From: Uranotaenia lowii | Taxonomy: Eukaryota > Arthropoda > Insecta > Diptera > Culicidae | Reading direction: 5' to 3' | Assembly (NCBI RefSeq): GCF_029784155.1 | Contig: NC_073693.1 | Location: forward strand, 238,886,750-238,950,749 | DNA length: 64,000 nucleotides | Shown here: piece by piece, positions 34,836 through 46,356 of the stretch | Position numbering within the stretch: position 1 is the stretch's first letter | Layout of the letters: the number at the start of each line of letters is the position of its first letter | Translations under genes and position numbers: made by a program | The notes under the pieces: model-generated | The model's input: only the letters and a program-made list of their open reading frames with translations | Database searches by the model: none | Told to the model about the DNA's origin: nothing

Positions 34836-35258
34836 GAACAAAAAATCAAGTGGAAAAATACCTGGTTTCATTCACAGAAAGCTAGTGTTTACAGTTCCGT
34901 TCTATCGTATCTCGAAATCACGAGCATCCGGAATAAATGCTCTACAAATTCTTGTTTTCTTCGACTTGGCTGTCAGCATCCTGTTCATGTTATCGTTTGC
35001 TTCCTCCAATGAGGAGCCACCTGGAACTAAGGGAACTAAATGTGATTTCTAGTAGTGTGACAAGGAATTTAGATATGCAAATCCGAACCGATCTGATTTG
35101 TGGAAGTTGTGGTAGTAACTCTTGTGTTTAAATTAAAATGCAATAATTATGATTTAAATGTGTCGTTCTCCAAATGATTACCACTGTTTTCCCACTACCA
35201 GTGTCTTTCCCCAGCTACAACCCGCGGTTCTGAAGTTTCCGAATCAGCACCAGAAATC

Positions 35259-35360
35259 GGGGGTTATTCTGCGACTCGAGTGACGTGACTTTCGAAATTT
35301 CATATCGTTTTGCTGATCTCATGACATGAGTCATGACACTCGAGTCGCAGAATAATCCCC
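35259..35360. repeat. 102-bp hairpin MITE
   Basis: Ends GGGGGTTATTCTGCGACTCG and (reverse) GGGGATTATTCTGCGACTCG pair over 23 of 24 bases, with a loop of about 50 bp that itself contains CATGACATGAGTCATG. Noncoding; inside the IDH3B-like cargo region. Confidence 0.8.
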
Positions 35361-36238
35361 ATCATTCCAGCAGGCCGTCATTAGCGAGCTCGATAATAGT
35401 TCACCTTCTTCAAATCTAACCCTCGTTTACACTTTGTACCTTTGTGCCAGGTGAGTTGGTGTTTGAAAAACTAATCCAATGTGTTTTTATATTTGTTTTT
35501 TTTTTTGCAGGTACCTTGCCTTCACCCACTATACTGTCCCGATTTATACTCCAACCGAGCATGCTAAAATTAACAGTTTTCCTCTTTCACATAATAAATC
35601 TGATCCAGAACGTCGTTCAGAAGCAGATGCCAAAATCCTGTTCTTGTGGGTGTCCAATAGATCCGAGTTTCTGCACATTTCACACAACTTTGGCTTTTAG
35701 CGTCCAGGCGCTGAAAGTTCTCGCCGAGAGAGCTCTGACGGCGAAATTTAATATCGATTTCCAGGTCAAACTGTCCCAAACGCAGTCGTAACACGTATCA
35801 CGATTCCGCCGCTGGACTGGTACTTTCCGTGCTCGAATCGGTTATGGCCATGCTGCGAAGGTATCGGGCCAACGCTGCCCTCACTGATTGTGTGTATTTA
35901 CGGTAAGTTGATTTTTTTCTTAAACAGAATTAGGAACAAATCTTTGAAACTAATTAACGCTAGAATAATTACTAATTAGGATTTTCCAAATTTAAGTATT
36001 TATATACACTATATTAAAACGAGAAAGCCAAAATGTTTTCCGGGTTTCCGGGGCCAAAATGTTGAATATGGGTAATCTTTATAATTTTTTTATAGTTCCG
36101 ACTGATATTCTGCTTTATCTAAAAGTTGCTAGTGCCTAATTATATTTCTTTGAAATTTGAAACAAAGTCAATCTCGGTTTTCAAGACACAAATTAATTTT
36201 TCATTTCGTGTACTTATCGTTTCTCATTCACATTTCAG

Positions 36239-37002
36239 AGCGGTGAATTGTACCTGCGTATTAACTTCGGGAAGATAATTGTTGACAACACCACAATGCA
36301 GCTGGTTAGCAACACGAATCAGTTTGTCGTGATGGTTGCCCCTAATTTGTACGGAAACATAATCGACAATATCGCTCCAGGTTTAGTTGGTGGTACTGGT
36401 GTTGTTGGTGGAGCTTTCTACACGACCGAGCATGCCGTTTTTGAAAAGGTAAGTGGAGAAGACTAAGTAAAATTTGGATTTTTTTTCCAAATCAAATCGC
36501 TTAAACGGGTACGTGCAAAATTAATTTTACACAAGTTAGCCGAACAAATCTTCGCCCCATTCAACGAGATAGGTGCCAGCTCAGTTTTTTTTTCAAGAAT
36601 GCGGTTTCTTTTCGTCATCATTTTTTTAATAGCAATTTATTAAAAACTCCTTTGCTGATGCGACGAAAGTTAGCTGATAACTTTTGAAGATTTGCTAGAG
36701 CATATTAAAGTTAAACTCCGTTGTCACTTGTTCTTGTGTATCTTATTTTTTATTTTTTGCGCATTTATTCCTCGAAACAAATTAAGTGTATTTGAATAAG
36801 TTCTAATAAATGTTGTTCGTATGTAAGATATCCAAAACATTCTTTTCTCTTACAGGAAGAACATCACGCTTTCGCCAAGGGCCTGATGATTTTACAAACC
36901 GTCCAGAAGGTGCTGAAATGGGATAGGGTTCGCGTTAACCCCCTGGGCGGCCAATCGACCATCAAAGACTTAACCCAGGCTGTTACCGACAATTTGCGAT
37001 AA
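36239..37002 (+). pseudogene. NAD-isocitrate dehydrogenase beta-subunit fragment (two exons)
   Basis: Exon 36239-36448 (acceptor TTTCAG, donor GTAAGTGG) encodes 70 residues including [31 protein letters not shown] and [11 protein letters not shown]. This is the conserved NAD/metal-site region of IDH3 subunits. Exon 36856-37002 (acceptor TTACAG) encodes HHAFAKG, then VQKVLKWDRVRVNPLGGQST and the end IKDLTQAVTDNLR with a TAA stop. Both junctions are phase 0. Relative to IDH3B, about 25 residues between HHAFAKG and VQKVL are missing. Upstream, the exon ending at 35902 has a TGA in the phase needed to join, so the 5' part is broken or absent. IDH3 is a mitochondrial TCA-cycle enzyme; this copy probably makes no working subunit. 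Confidence 0.8.
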
Positions 37003-37789
37003 GCGAAAATATAATTTAAGTTTTTGATGTTCAATTGTATGTATGTATAAATTTCACGGTTACTATAACTTTTGTTTTTGTTAAAATATTTTATTCGATT
37101 GATAATTTTTGATGAGTGGTAAATCATTTCCAATCTTACTTTTTCAGGTTGGCACATTCATCACCTCTCTACCAAATGTGATAGGATGTTGGAGGCTGAA
37201 ATCATCAAATGCCAAAAGCCAGTGTTCACCGTGATAAGAAATTTAGTTGACCCTGACATCCCATCAACCACCAAATATCGAAAAATTTCAAATGCTATGC
37301 GAAAAAATCAACCAACCATTACTTAAGCAATTGCTATCTGTAATTAAATATAAATCTGTAATTAAACATAATATTATTGATATTCTTGAAATTCTTTTAA
37401 TACTTGTGAATCAAGTTGTGATGTTGTGAAAATGTATTTAAAAAATATAACTTTTAATCTTTTTTTCTATTCACTACTTGTTCATTAACGGCCTTTTACC
37501 TTTACTAGTTTTTTTGTGCCGAGTGTATTCATTTTAATAGGTTAGAAGGGTGGGGCCGTAATAGTCGCAGAATCTCAACAATTAGTAATATTTTAACAAG
37601 AGAGGGGAGGGGGTTATAGAGCAGTTTCCTTTGATATCAGTGATTAAAACGTTATAATAATCTCAAAATAATAAGAGTTCAACCGACTTCATGAATAAAA
37701 GAAAGTGTTTATTCATAAACATAACCTCTTAAGTTTAGTTGTTTCATATAAACTCACAGTGGTTTTAATCAGAATTTTTGTTGTTATTA

Positions 37790-38890
37790 CTGAAATGCCT
37801 GCCAAATTTTCGGAAAACTGTAAAATGTTCGGTTATGTTAACCAGTTTATCGGACTTGTCGGTAAAAGTTATGTTCTTTTATTAAGAACAATTCAAGATT
37901 ATGAAAATTTAGACGGATACTATTTACAAAAAATCAAAAGCGAGTAGAATTGAATTTAGAAGCATTTCCATCACATCAACGAACATTCGTTCTTAGTGCA
38001 AGCTGCACTTGCTGGGAGAACTACACTTTTTCAACTACATTGGGGTAGGGCGATCAGCACCGCTTAAAAAAAAGGTGCTAAACAAATCGATGACGTGTGT
38101 TGAAATGCTTCTGAATAAAATTTGTATCGACTGTTCATTTCTTTTAACTTTCTATCCGTGTCTAATTTTAATAAACTTGAAATGCTCTTGCTTGAAAAAC
38201 ATAACTTTAACCGATAAAACCAATAAATTGGTTAATATAACCGAAAATTTTATAGTTTTCGGCGCTTCGGTAATAATTACGGAAGTTTCGGTAAAAACTA
38301 CCGTGTCTTCGGTAAAAACTACAGATTTTTCGGTAAAAATTACAGGTTTTTCGGAAAATTTTACCATATATTCGGTAAATATTACCGAGCATTTTCACTT
38401 CATTCGGTAAAACTTACCGATATTTCGGTAAAATATGCCGTTTGTTCGGTAAATATTACCGAACTTTTAAACCTTTTCGGTGAAAAAATTACGGTATTTC
38501 GGTAATATTCACAGATATTTTGATAAAAATTACAGGTATTTCGGTAAAAATTTCAGGAATTTCGGTTATGGTTTTAGGTATTTCGGTAATAATTACAGGT
38601 TGTTCGGTTTATATAACCGAGCTTTTATAGTTTTTTGGTTAAAAATGACCGACCTTTCGGTAATAAATAAAGACATTTCGGTTCAACAATACCGGTTGTT
38701 CGTTAATATAACGAGCTGTCATGTAAACAACTGTCAATATTTTGACAGATGATCAGCCGAGTTTTGGTTAATTTTTACCGAAAAAGATCCGTAAAATTTG
38801 ACAGCTGTCACTTCTCGGCCATGAAAAAATTACCGAACAGTTTAACGATCTCCACATGTTAGGATTTCGGTAAAAAAATTACCGAACTCG
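37790..38890. repeat. Array of TTCGGTAA/TTACCG subterminal motifs
   Basis: More than 20 occurrences of TTCGGTAAxxxTTACxG-like units spaced about 30 bp apart, many palindromic, most regular between 38240 and 38720. Similar but sparser words lie just inside the left end (34160-34340) and at 59404-59850. This resembles multimeric transposase binding sites in subterminal regions of DNA transposons; that role is inferred. Confidence 0.85.
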
Positions 38891-38911
38891 GTAATTTTCG
38901 TTTACTGTGTA

Positions 38912-39427
38912 TACAATAAATAAACAGGTAGATTATTGAATGTGTATAATAATTTTGGTTGAATCTTTTTTTCATTCATTCGAAAGTTATGAATTTGCCT
39001 GATTCGCACCACTTTTGATAATGTGCCCTTTCCAAACGCATGGCTCGAAAAGTATGTAAACAAGCAGTACACATGCGACATCTGCGATTTTGAATCAGGC
39101 ACACGAAACTCGCCAGAACTGTCAAGTTGCCAGGGGGTTGGATGACACAGAATTGCAATCAACTTCGTACATTTCTTCCCGATAATTTCGTTCAGTGTTT
39201 CATTTTTTGTCGCTCAATTTCGCTGACCGTCTGCGTTAACGTCAGTTTGATTTCGGGTCGGTGCAAAACAGTGAAGTGTAATTTTTTCGGGAAGTAATTT
39301 TGTCTTTGTTGACTGTCGACGATTTACTACCGGATCGGATATTCGGTACCGGGATTAACTTACATAAGCCGTGCGTCGGTCGGAATTGAAATAACGCCGG
39401 AACTCTCGTTTGTTGTACGCTAGCAGA
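38912..39427 (+). promoter_or_regulatory. Npl4 upstream region and 5' UTR
   Basis: Lies between the end of the TIR element and the Npl4 start codon. The last 230 bp are less AT-rich and probably contain the promoter and 5' UTR (an initiator-like TTCAGTG at about 39193). No TATA box is obvious. The TIR element ends only 518 bp upstream of the start codon. Confidence 0.4.
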
Positions 39428-41760
39428 ATGTCCAAAAGTAGCAGCTCCATCGTAAGTAGCATTTATCTTGGATTTTTGTTCGGTCTTTGGAAGAGGGGAG
39501 GAAACGACGGTGAATGACGTGCTGAAAAGTGATATGTCATTTCCAAGAGTTTATCCGGTTTCTTTGAAAATATGCCGGTTGGTTCGCTTTAGAGGGTTGT
39601 TGGAGTTACTATTAATGTTTCTGGGAGACGATATATTCTATTTTTGGGAAACGAACCTGTTCAAATTTTAATTAGAGGTTATCCTTCGGAAGACTCGGAT
39701 GAATTATACGGTGAAACGGCTGTTTTTGTTTTTCTTTTGGCAGTGTTGCCAGTTTTGTTGAAAAATCTAACCCTTGGCACACGAATTTGATTAATTCAAA
39801 ACAATTTGAAGTATAAAATTGTGTACGTTTTTTATATTTTTACAATAATTTTGGTATAATTTAAAAGTTTTAATGAAAAATAGAAAGAATTATTAATATC
39901 TTTAATAAGAAATGGGTCACTTAACCATTTCTCGTCTATAATATAGAGAATGAATTGATAATTAAGAGCCTCTTAAGAATAAAAAAAAATAACAACTTAA
40001 GGGCAATCGTTGGAAAAAAGTTATTTTTATAAATTTTAAACTAAATCGTTAATGTATTGTACCGAATGAACATTCTTCGTTCACGACACGAGAAATTTAC
40101 ATAGTATACTTTTGAAAGGTTAATGTCGTTCTAAAATAATTGTTTTATTTATTATTTTCTAAAGGTTCTTCGGGTTCAATCGCCGGATGGAACCAAACGA
40201 GTGGAAATCGCGGAGTCGGGATTGTTGCGCGAGTTGTACGAGATCGTCCACAAAACGTTCTCGTTCGATGATTTTGATTTCGCTCTCTACAAGGAACGGA
40301 ATGGCACGAAAGAGGTAACTTACCATTCTATCTTTTGATTCATTTTTTTAATCAAGCTCTTTTTTTAAATCTAGATTGCATCAATTCGTTCACAAACCGT
40401 CAAAGAGTGTGGTCTCAAACATGGTGATATGATTTATCTAAAGAGCATCTCAGGTCCATCTACTTCAAAGCAGCCGGTTTGTTCTTAGATTTACATAACT
40501 TTAACTTAAACACTTATCTCCAAATTCACTTTGCAGGAAAGAAGTTCCTCACAGGCATCGATTGCCTCGACCAGTAGCTCTTCTTTCAGCGGAGCAGCCG
40601 GTGCCGGTGTAGGATTCAGTCGTGAGGCAACACCCAGCTCTGGTTCAACTGGAGCCCAAGCTGTGCTCAACGGAGAAGATACCGTTGACGTTGACCTCTA
40701 CAAACAAGACGGACGCATTCAACGGAAGCGAGATGAAAAATTGTGAGTCTCTCCTACCGCATTTTTATATAATCAGAACTAATCGGAACAATTTCCATTG
40801 CAGGTGCCGTCACAACTCGAATGGTTGCTGCGTTCACTGCTCCCCGCTGGAACCTTGGGACGAAGCCTATCTGAAGGAGCAAAAAATCAAGCACTTTTCG
40901 TTTCATTCGTACTTGAAGAAGCTCACGTCCGGAGTCGATCGTGGCAAGTTCGTTGCTCTGGAGGATCTCAACTGTAAGATCAAAACGGGCTGCCGGGATC
41001 ATCCACCGTGGCCCAAGGGCATCTGCTCCAAGTGTCAGCCCTCGGCGATCACCTTGAATCGCCAAACCTATCGACATATCGATAACGTAATGTTCGAGAA
41101 CACTGGAATCGTGGAGCGGTTCTTGAACTATTGGCGCACCACTGGACATCAACGTATCGGTATCCTCTTCGGAGTGTACGAAATCCATCCGGATGTTCCT
41201 TTGGGTATCCGTGCCCGGGTTGCCGCCATCTATGAGCCCCCTCAGGAGAGCACCCGTGATTCGATTCGTTTGCTGGCCGATGAACACGAGGCTGAAGTCG
41301 ATGAGCTGGCTCAAAAGTTGGGACTCAGACGGGTTGGGTGGATTTTTACCGATCTGTTGGCCGAGAATGCCGCTGCCGGAACTGTGAAACAGCTGCGTGG
41401 AATTAAGACCCACTTTCTGACGGCTCAAGAGTGTATCCTGGCAGGTCATTTGCAAAACAAGTACCCCAATCGGTGCAAATATTCTAGCAACGGATACTTT
41501 GGATCCAAATTTATAACTGTTTGTGTGACTGGTAAGTTCTTCTTGGAACATATATTCAAAACAAAACATTTCACCTACTTATCACAAATTCAATTTTAGG
41601 TGATGATAAAAAGCAAGTGCATATGGAAGGATACGCTGTGTCTGCTCAGTGCATGGCTTTGGTTCGGGACAATTGTCTCATTCCTACTAAGGATGCACCG
41701 GAGCTTGGATATATAAGGGAATCTTCTGAAAAGCAGTACGTTCCGGATGTGTACTACAAG
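39428..41760 (+). CDS. Npl4: Npl4, p97/Ufd1 cofactor (C-terminal exons not found)
   Basis: Six exons with GT-AG introns: 39428-39451, 40165-40314, 40375-40476, 40537-40742, 40804-41531 and 41600-41760, giving 457 residues in one frame. Residues 1 to about 92 form the ubiquitin-like N-terminal domain (VLRVQSPDGTKRVEI). A low-complexity Ser/Ala/Gly linker follows. The NPL4 zinc-binding region has CRHNSNGCCVHC (162-173) and CRDHPPWPKGICSKC (224-238). The MPN-like NPL4 domain then begins (TYRHIDNVMFEN, GILFGVYEIHPDVPLGIRA, GWIFTDLL). Npl4 with Ufd1 recruits ubiquitinated clients to the p97 (TER94) unfoldase in ER-associated degradation and related pathways. About 150-200 C-terminal residues of the family are missing after the donor GTAAGT at 41761. 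The next exon must lie beyond the TE cluster or outside the window. Confidence 0.92.
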
Positions 41761-43070
41761 GTAAGTGGATGTTTCTTTCATAAATTGAACTGCAAGTTTT
41801 GACGACGAAACAAAAGCAAATGTTGGTGGAACTTAGACAAACGATACTAATATAATGCTAAAAGGAAATCATCGAAAGAAACTTTAGTCCTCAATCTTTC
41901 TCAATATTGAAAACACTATTGAAACAAAACATTTCCGTAGTCAGTTAATGAAACTCGCATATCCAAAGAACTGACTTAAAAATACATTTAATAGAAAAAG
42001 ATTAAGAGGTAAATGAATCATATATCAAATGCCTCTATAAAATAAATAAGCCAAACATTTATTAAAAACAAATCTACAATAAGAGGGTTTTTGAATGATT
42101 TGGTAGATTTCCTAAGTCATTGGATAAACTTTTCGAAACTGTGGAAACTCGATTTGTATTTGAATATATTTTGTCTCAAGCTATGACAAAAAAGAATCAA
42201 ATCTATCAAATGCTACAATAGAGTAATCTGCAAAAGAGCAATCTCAACTTTACCGAAACTTGATTACTTATTTTGGCACTGCACCCTTTTGAACCTGAGG
42301 ACCCCATGTACTGCCTTAAATTTTATTTTCTTAAACTTGGAGAACTGTTTTGATTTTGTTAAATATCCAGCTACCTTGTTTGTTTTCAAAACGTTCATTG
42401 AATTTAACATGTTCGAAAAATGTTGCGCTTCCAGACACATTCTTGCGTTGAAATGCAAGAGAAGAACAACCTGTAATAACATATTTTTTCAGTTCTGAGA
42501 ATATTCTCCAAAAAAACAGGAAACGAGCAAGAGAACAAACGCACAGAGAGTGCTTTTTCTATCGATTTGCGTCCATTCTGACCGCCACGCTCTTAGCCTA
42601 ATGCAAAATAGCGAGACATTTTCTCTTGTCCGTGAATTTTTTCTCTTAACGTTAAAAGAGACGATAAATTTGAATCGGAATACACAACTTATCGAGAGCG
42701 GATGAAAATCTCTCTCATGGGTGTTTTGATCGCCAAATTCTTTCGGATGATAAAGATTTTTGGAATCCCTGCTCCTGTGAGACTCTTCTTTGGGTGGTCG
42801 TTTAGCCTAATGCCGGACTTCTTTGGCTTATAAGCCAGAGGTCCAGGGATCGAATCCCGTCACCCTAAATCTAGGTTAAGGAAATTTTGTAAGTCTTCGG
42901 ACGTAAAATGACACTAATACCAAGAAATGTAACAATGTAACGAAAATTGTGAACTCTAGTGGGTATAAAAGAATGCAAAATATCTCTACGGAGTAGGTAT
43001 AAAAAGAATGTAAACTGTACGGAGTATAAACGGATACGCTGGTCATATAGTCTCAGTAACTCGACTAATA
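41761..43070 (+). other. Npl4 intron start or 3' flank; no further exon seen
   Basis: Begins with a good donor at 41761. I searched for the remaining Npl4 C-terminal sequence and did not find it. Around 42490-42740 are repeats of ACAGAGAGTG/TCTCT-type sequence, perhaps an old element. Confidence 0.45.
42792..42866 (+). ncRNA. tRNA-like segment (tRNA pseudogene or SINE head)
   Basis: The segment is 75 nt. GGGTG at the start pairs with CACCC at the end. GTTTAGCCTAATGCCGG looks like an A box and AGGGATCGAATCCCG like a strong B box. The middle TTGGCTTATAAGCCA can form an anticodon-type stem. T-arm pairing is incomplete, so a real tRNA is doubtful. Confidence 0.45.
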
Positions 43071-43262
43071 GAGTTGTTTTTGACATTTCTTGCTAAGCGT
43101 GTGCAGATGAGACGGGACAATTAACCTCAAAAACTCTCAGTACAAAAAACGGGCAGCCGGTCGACACACATGGTCGTTTTTGAGGTTAATTGTCCCAAAA
43201 CTGAAAAGTGTTGGTGAAACAACCAGCAAAAAATCACGAACACTACCAGCGGCAAATAGGAC
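43071..43262 (-). mobile_element. GTCCTATTTGCCGC MITE, copy 2 (uninterrupted)
   Basis: 192 bp, reverse orientation relative to 30816-33252, TA on both sides (43069-43070 and 43263-43264). Internal inverted repeat GGGACAATTAACCTCAAAAA spans about 43117-43199. It preserves the site occupied by the 2.2-kb insertion in copy 1. Confidence 0.8.
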
Positions 43263-43389
43263 TATAAAATAGGAGCTAGTCGATAAGGCAGTTCCGAGTC
43301 GTGCTAAAAATAGCATCTAGTAGAAACAGAAGAAGACGAGACTCATCGTTCAAGCTTCTCTTGACAGAGTCTCATACCCTTCACTTTGG

Positions 43390-44165
43390 AAGGAAGCTCA
43401 CATGTTTCCAGTCCGTAAAAAGCGGGATCGGAGAGATATCATAAACTATAAAGAAATTTCCGCTTTATGTGCAATCTCCAAACTATTCGAATTAATCGTC
43501 GGGGATGCGATTTTCTCGTACTGTAAGCACGAGTATTATTTTTTAAATCGATCAGCACGAATTTTTGCCCAAACGCTCCACGACAACTAACCTGTTGATC
43601 ATTACCTCTCCTATGTACACGGAAGTTTTTCTGCTTAGTCTCACACTCACGCCATTTATACCGACTTGTCAGCAGCGTTTGATAAGGTGAACCACGATAC
43701 CGCCATTGGTAAGCTTGAACGATTAGGATTCTGCAGACCTTTACTTGGCTGGTTCCGCAGTTACTTACTTAAATTTACAGTTCGCACTGGAGACACTCTC
43801 TCCAGCATCTGACTCCTCCGGTGTGCCTCAAGGTAGTCACCTAGGACCGATTATCTTTTTAATCTATTTTAACGATGTGCTCTCACTCGTCGACACCATA
43901 AACGGTCAGGACGACATTGATTTCCTGCAAAACAAGTTAAATCTATTCGCACAGTGGTGCGACATCAACTGCCTGCCTCTGAATCGCAGTAAATGAGCAG
44001 TCATCAGTTTCTCACGAAGACGGCAGCGGGGTACCTCTTAGGAGATGAGTCCATTGCGCGGCTGGACCACATCAATGATCTGGGCGTAATATTCGACCGT
44101 AAGCTGGAATTCAAAAAACAAAAGAACTACGTCGTCGATAAAGCTTCTAAAAGTCTGTAAATAAT
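43390..44165 (+). pseudogene. LINE (non-LTR retrotransposon) reverse transcriptase relic
   Basis: Fragments in shifting + frames read FPVRKKRDRRDIINYKEIS, SKLFELIV, YTDLSAAFDKVNH, KLERLGFCRPLLGWFRSYL, SSGVPQGSHLGPIIFLIYFN and LNLFAQWCDINCLPLN. These are consecutive motifs of a Jockey/CR1-like reverse transcriptase. The YADD catalytic segment is deleted between the VPQGS motif and the FAQWC motif. Several stops and frameshifts; non-functional. Confidence 0.85.
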
Positions 44166-45160
44166 TAGTTTTTAGGTTGCAAGCACATTTGAATGCAATT
44201 ATAAAGACTAAAAAATACTACGTGTTGCAATGAAACGCATACGACATTTTTTTTTAAATTTTTAAACCCGCTTGGGCATCATTTAATTGTACCTGCTGGA
44301 AGAGTTTTCCAACCAATAAATATAAACGAGGACCATGCGGACGGCTAGAGTCCATTGAAATAAAAAAAAACATACATAGATTCAGCTCTGTTCAAATGTG
44401 TGTCTCAGAAAAGGTATGAGAATAATTGGAGAATTCATGAAATTTTTCAAAAATAATGTTTTGAAAAGGAATGAAAATCGAAGTGATGCATTTGAATTTT
44501 ATAAAATCTTTTCAATTGTTTCATTTGCTTAAGAGTAATTTTGAAAATATTGGCTATTTTGTAGAAGTTGTTCATAGCGTTTTTCAATGCGTTTTTCAAA
44601 AGAAACAAATCGCTGAAGCTCGTTACTCCTTGATCAATAAATAATTTTTAAGAGTAATTTAAATTTATAATTTAAATTCAGTGTATTCACAGATAAAGAC
44701 TTTTGGATTGTTTTTTTTTTAATCAATCGTTTTCAAAGCTGAATATGTTTTAAAGAATAATAATTACACTGAGTGACAGCCAAAGCCAACCTGTTGCTAA
44801 TTTTGAAGATTCGACCGATTTGATGTTTTTCTGCGGAATATTTTTTCACTGTGGTGAGTTCAAGTTCAGTTTTGAAATGTAATTTGTATAAATTTGCTCG
44901 AAGATTTAGTTTTTCTTTTTATTTTGATTAAAAAAGCACGATCTTTTTTAAAAGAATTTTTTTTAAAACGTTATTTTGCACAACACAAACAGAATTTTAC
45001 ATCAACACTTTTTCACAAAAAATCTGCAAAAATCCGCAGTCTGGGTCGGTTTCGATTGGGTCCCCCTGTAGACCCCGCATCATTTTGGAAACCTTAAAAA
45101 CAAAAAACGAAGCGCAAAGATTCCTGTAGATGTTAGTTTCAATTACGTTACTTCCTGTAA
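44166..45160. other. Noncoding DNA
   Basis: AT-rich, with the LINE 3' region perhaps continuing to about 44350. Nothing else recognised. Confidence 0.5.
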
Positions 45161-45161
45161 C

Positions 45162-46227
45162 TTGACGGAATCCACAAACATGTTCGCCGATTTTTTTCAA
45201 AGTGTTTTCAGTTCCTCCGACATTGTAGCAGACAGCAAATACCAATCTCACGACGTGAATTTACCTTCCCTTGCCTCACCGAACAGGAAGTTTACGAACA
45301 ATTGTCCTCAGTTGACCCATCTAAAGGTCCCTGCCCAGACCACATACCTCCGAAGGATTTAAAAAATTGCGCAGCATCACTAGCTGTTCCCGTTTGTTGC
45401 CAATTTAATCGCTCACTGCGAGAAAGAATATTTCCTAGCCTCTGGCGGATTGCAGCTATCACTCCAATCTACAAATCTGGAAATGCACACTGCGTCGAAA
45501 ACTACCGACCAATTTCGATTTTGAGTTCAATCTCCAAAGTATTTGAAGCTCTAATACATGAACGACTGTACGCTGCCGCTGATTTCCGATTCTCAACATG
45601 GTTTCGTGAAAAAAGTGCAACGGTCACCAACTTAATACATAACACATTAACAGCTCGTTAACTAATAGTCTGGAGAAAGGTTGTCAAGTTGATACTATTT
45701 ACGTCGACTTTGCGAAAGCGTTCGACCGTGTACCGCACAAGATATTAATTGCAAAGATGGATCAACTTGGTTTTCCAACCTGGTTGCTCGAGTGGATTAC
45801 CTCGTATCTATCGCACCGCCACGCTTACACGAAAATAAAAAATACATACACGAAGATATTTTCCACCCCGTTAGGAGTACCTCAAGGTAGTCACCTGGGA
45901 CCGTTGCTGTTCATTATTTTCGTGAATGACTTGTGTGTCACGCTGTAATCTGATACGCTCCTGTACTCCAACGATCTGAAGCTTTTCAGAAAGGTCGTCT
46001 GTGAAATTGATTGCCTCGCTTTGCAAGCTGAAATCGCAAGACTTGATAACTGGTGTCACTTGAACGGAATACTAGCAAATGCTAAAACATGTAGATTGTT
46101 AATTTTTCCCGAGCTCGTCGTGTCATCAGTTTTGAATACCAACTATCTGGAGAGAGGCTTGAAAACGGGAAGTCTATTCTCGACTTAGGTGTAAAAATTG
46201 ATAACAAGCTTACATTTGCCGAGCATA
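45162..46227 (+). pseudogene. LINE reverse transcriptase relic, 5' portion
   Basis: Shifting + frames read SKGPCPDHIPPKDLKNCA, FPSLWRIAAITPIYKSGN, VENYRPISILSSISKVFEAL, TIYVDFAKAFDRVPHKIL, TPLGVPQGSHLGPLLFIIFV, and the catalytic box as YSND instead of YADD, then LNGILANAKTC. Jockey/CR1-like. Its 3' continuation is at 49359-49480, beyond the mariner insertion. Stops and the mutated catalytic box make it inactive. Confidence 0.88.
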
Positions 46228-46356
46228 AGGAGTGTATCGAAAATAAGTGATTTTATTGATGATTCAAACAAAGAAACAGTTCGGAAGTGTTTTAAAAAAC
46301 CTATTTTTACAGTTTATAAAGAAATACAAGTAAAAAAGTAATTATTGGTAATATTC

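Larger units (their letters stand above)
34133..38909. mobile_element. 4.78-kb TIR element carrying IDH3B-like exons
   Basis: The terminal 34 bp are a perfect inverted repeat starting CACAGTAAACGAAAATTACC, flanked by TA at 34131-34132 and 38910-38911. Inside each end are many TTCGGTAA/TTACCG words, especially 37790-38890. The centre (about 34340-37200) has unique composition with several splice-site pairs and coding exons similar to isocitrate dehydrogenase beta. No transposase was found. The simplest reading is a non-autonomous element that captured host DNA including introns; two solo ends flanking host DNA is the alternative. Confidence 0.75.

Noticed and set aside
37790..38890. CRISPR-like regular repeats
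   Set aside because: Units are degenerate and palindromic, spacers are not unique fixed-length sequences, and this is an animal genome; they are subterminal motifs of a TIR element.
40754..41569. 271-codon minus-strand frame opposite Npl4
   Set aside because: Antisense shadow; the plus strand encodes conserved Npl4 with proper introns.
42792..42866. Functional tRNA gene
   Set aside because: The acceptor end and B box are good, but the T-arm stem and anticodon context are not; more likely a tRNA-derived repeat.
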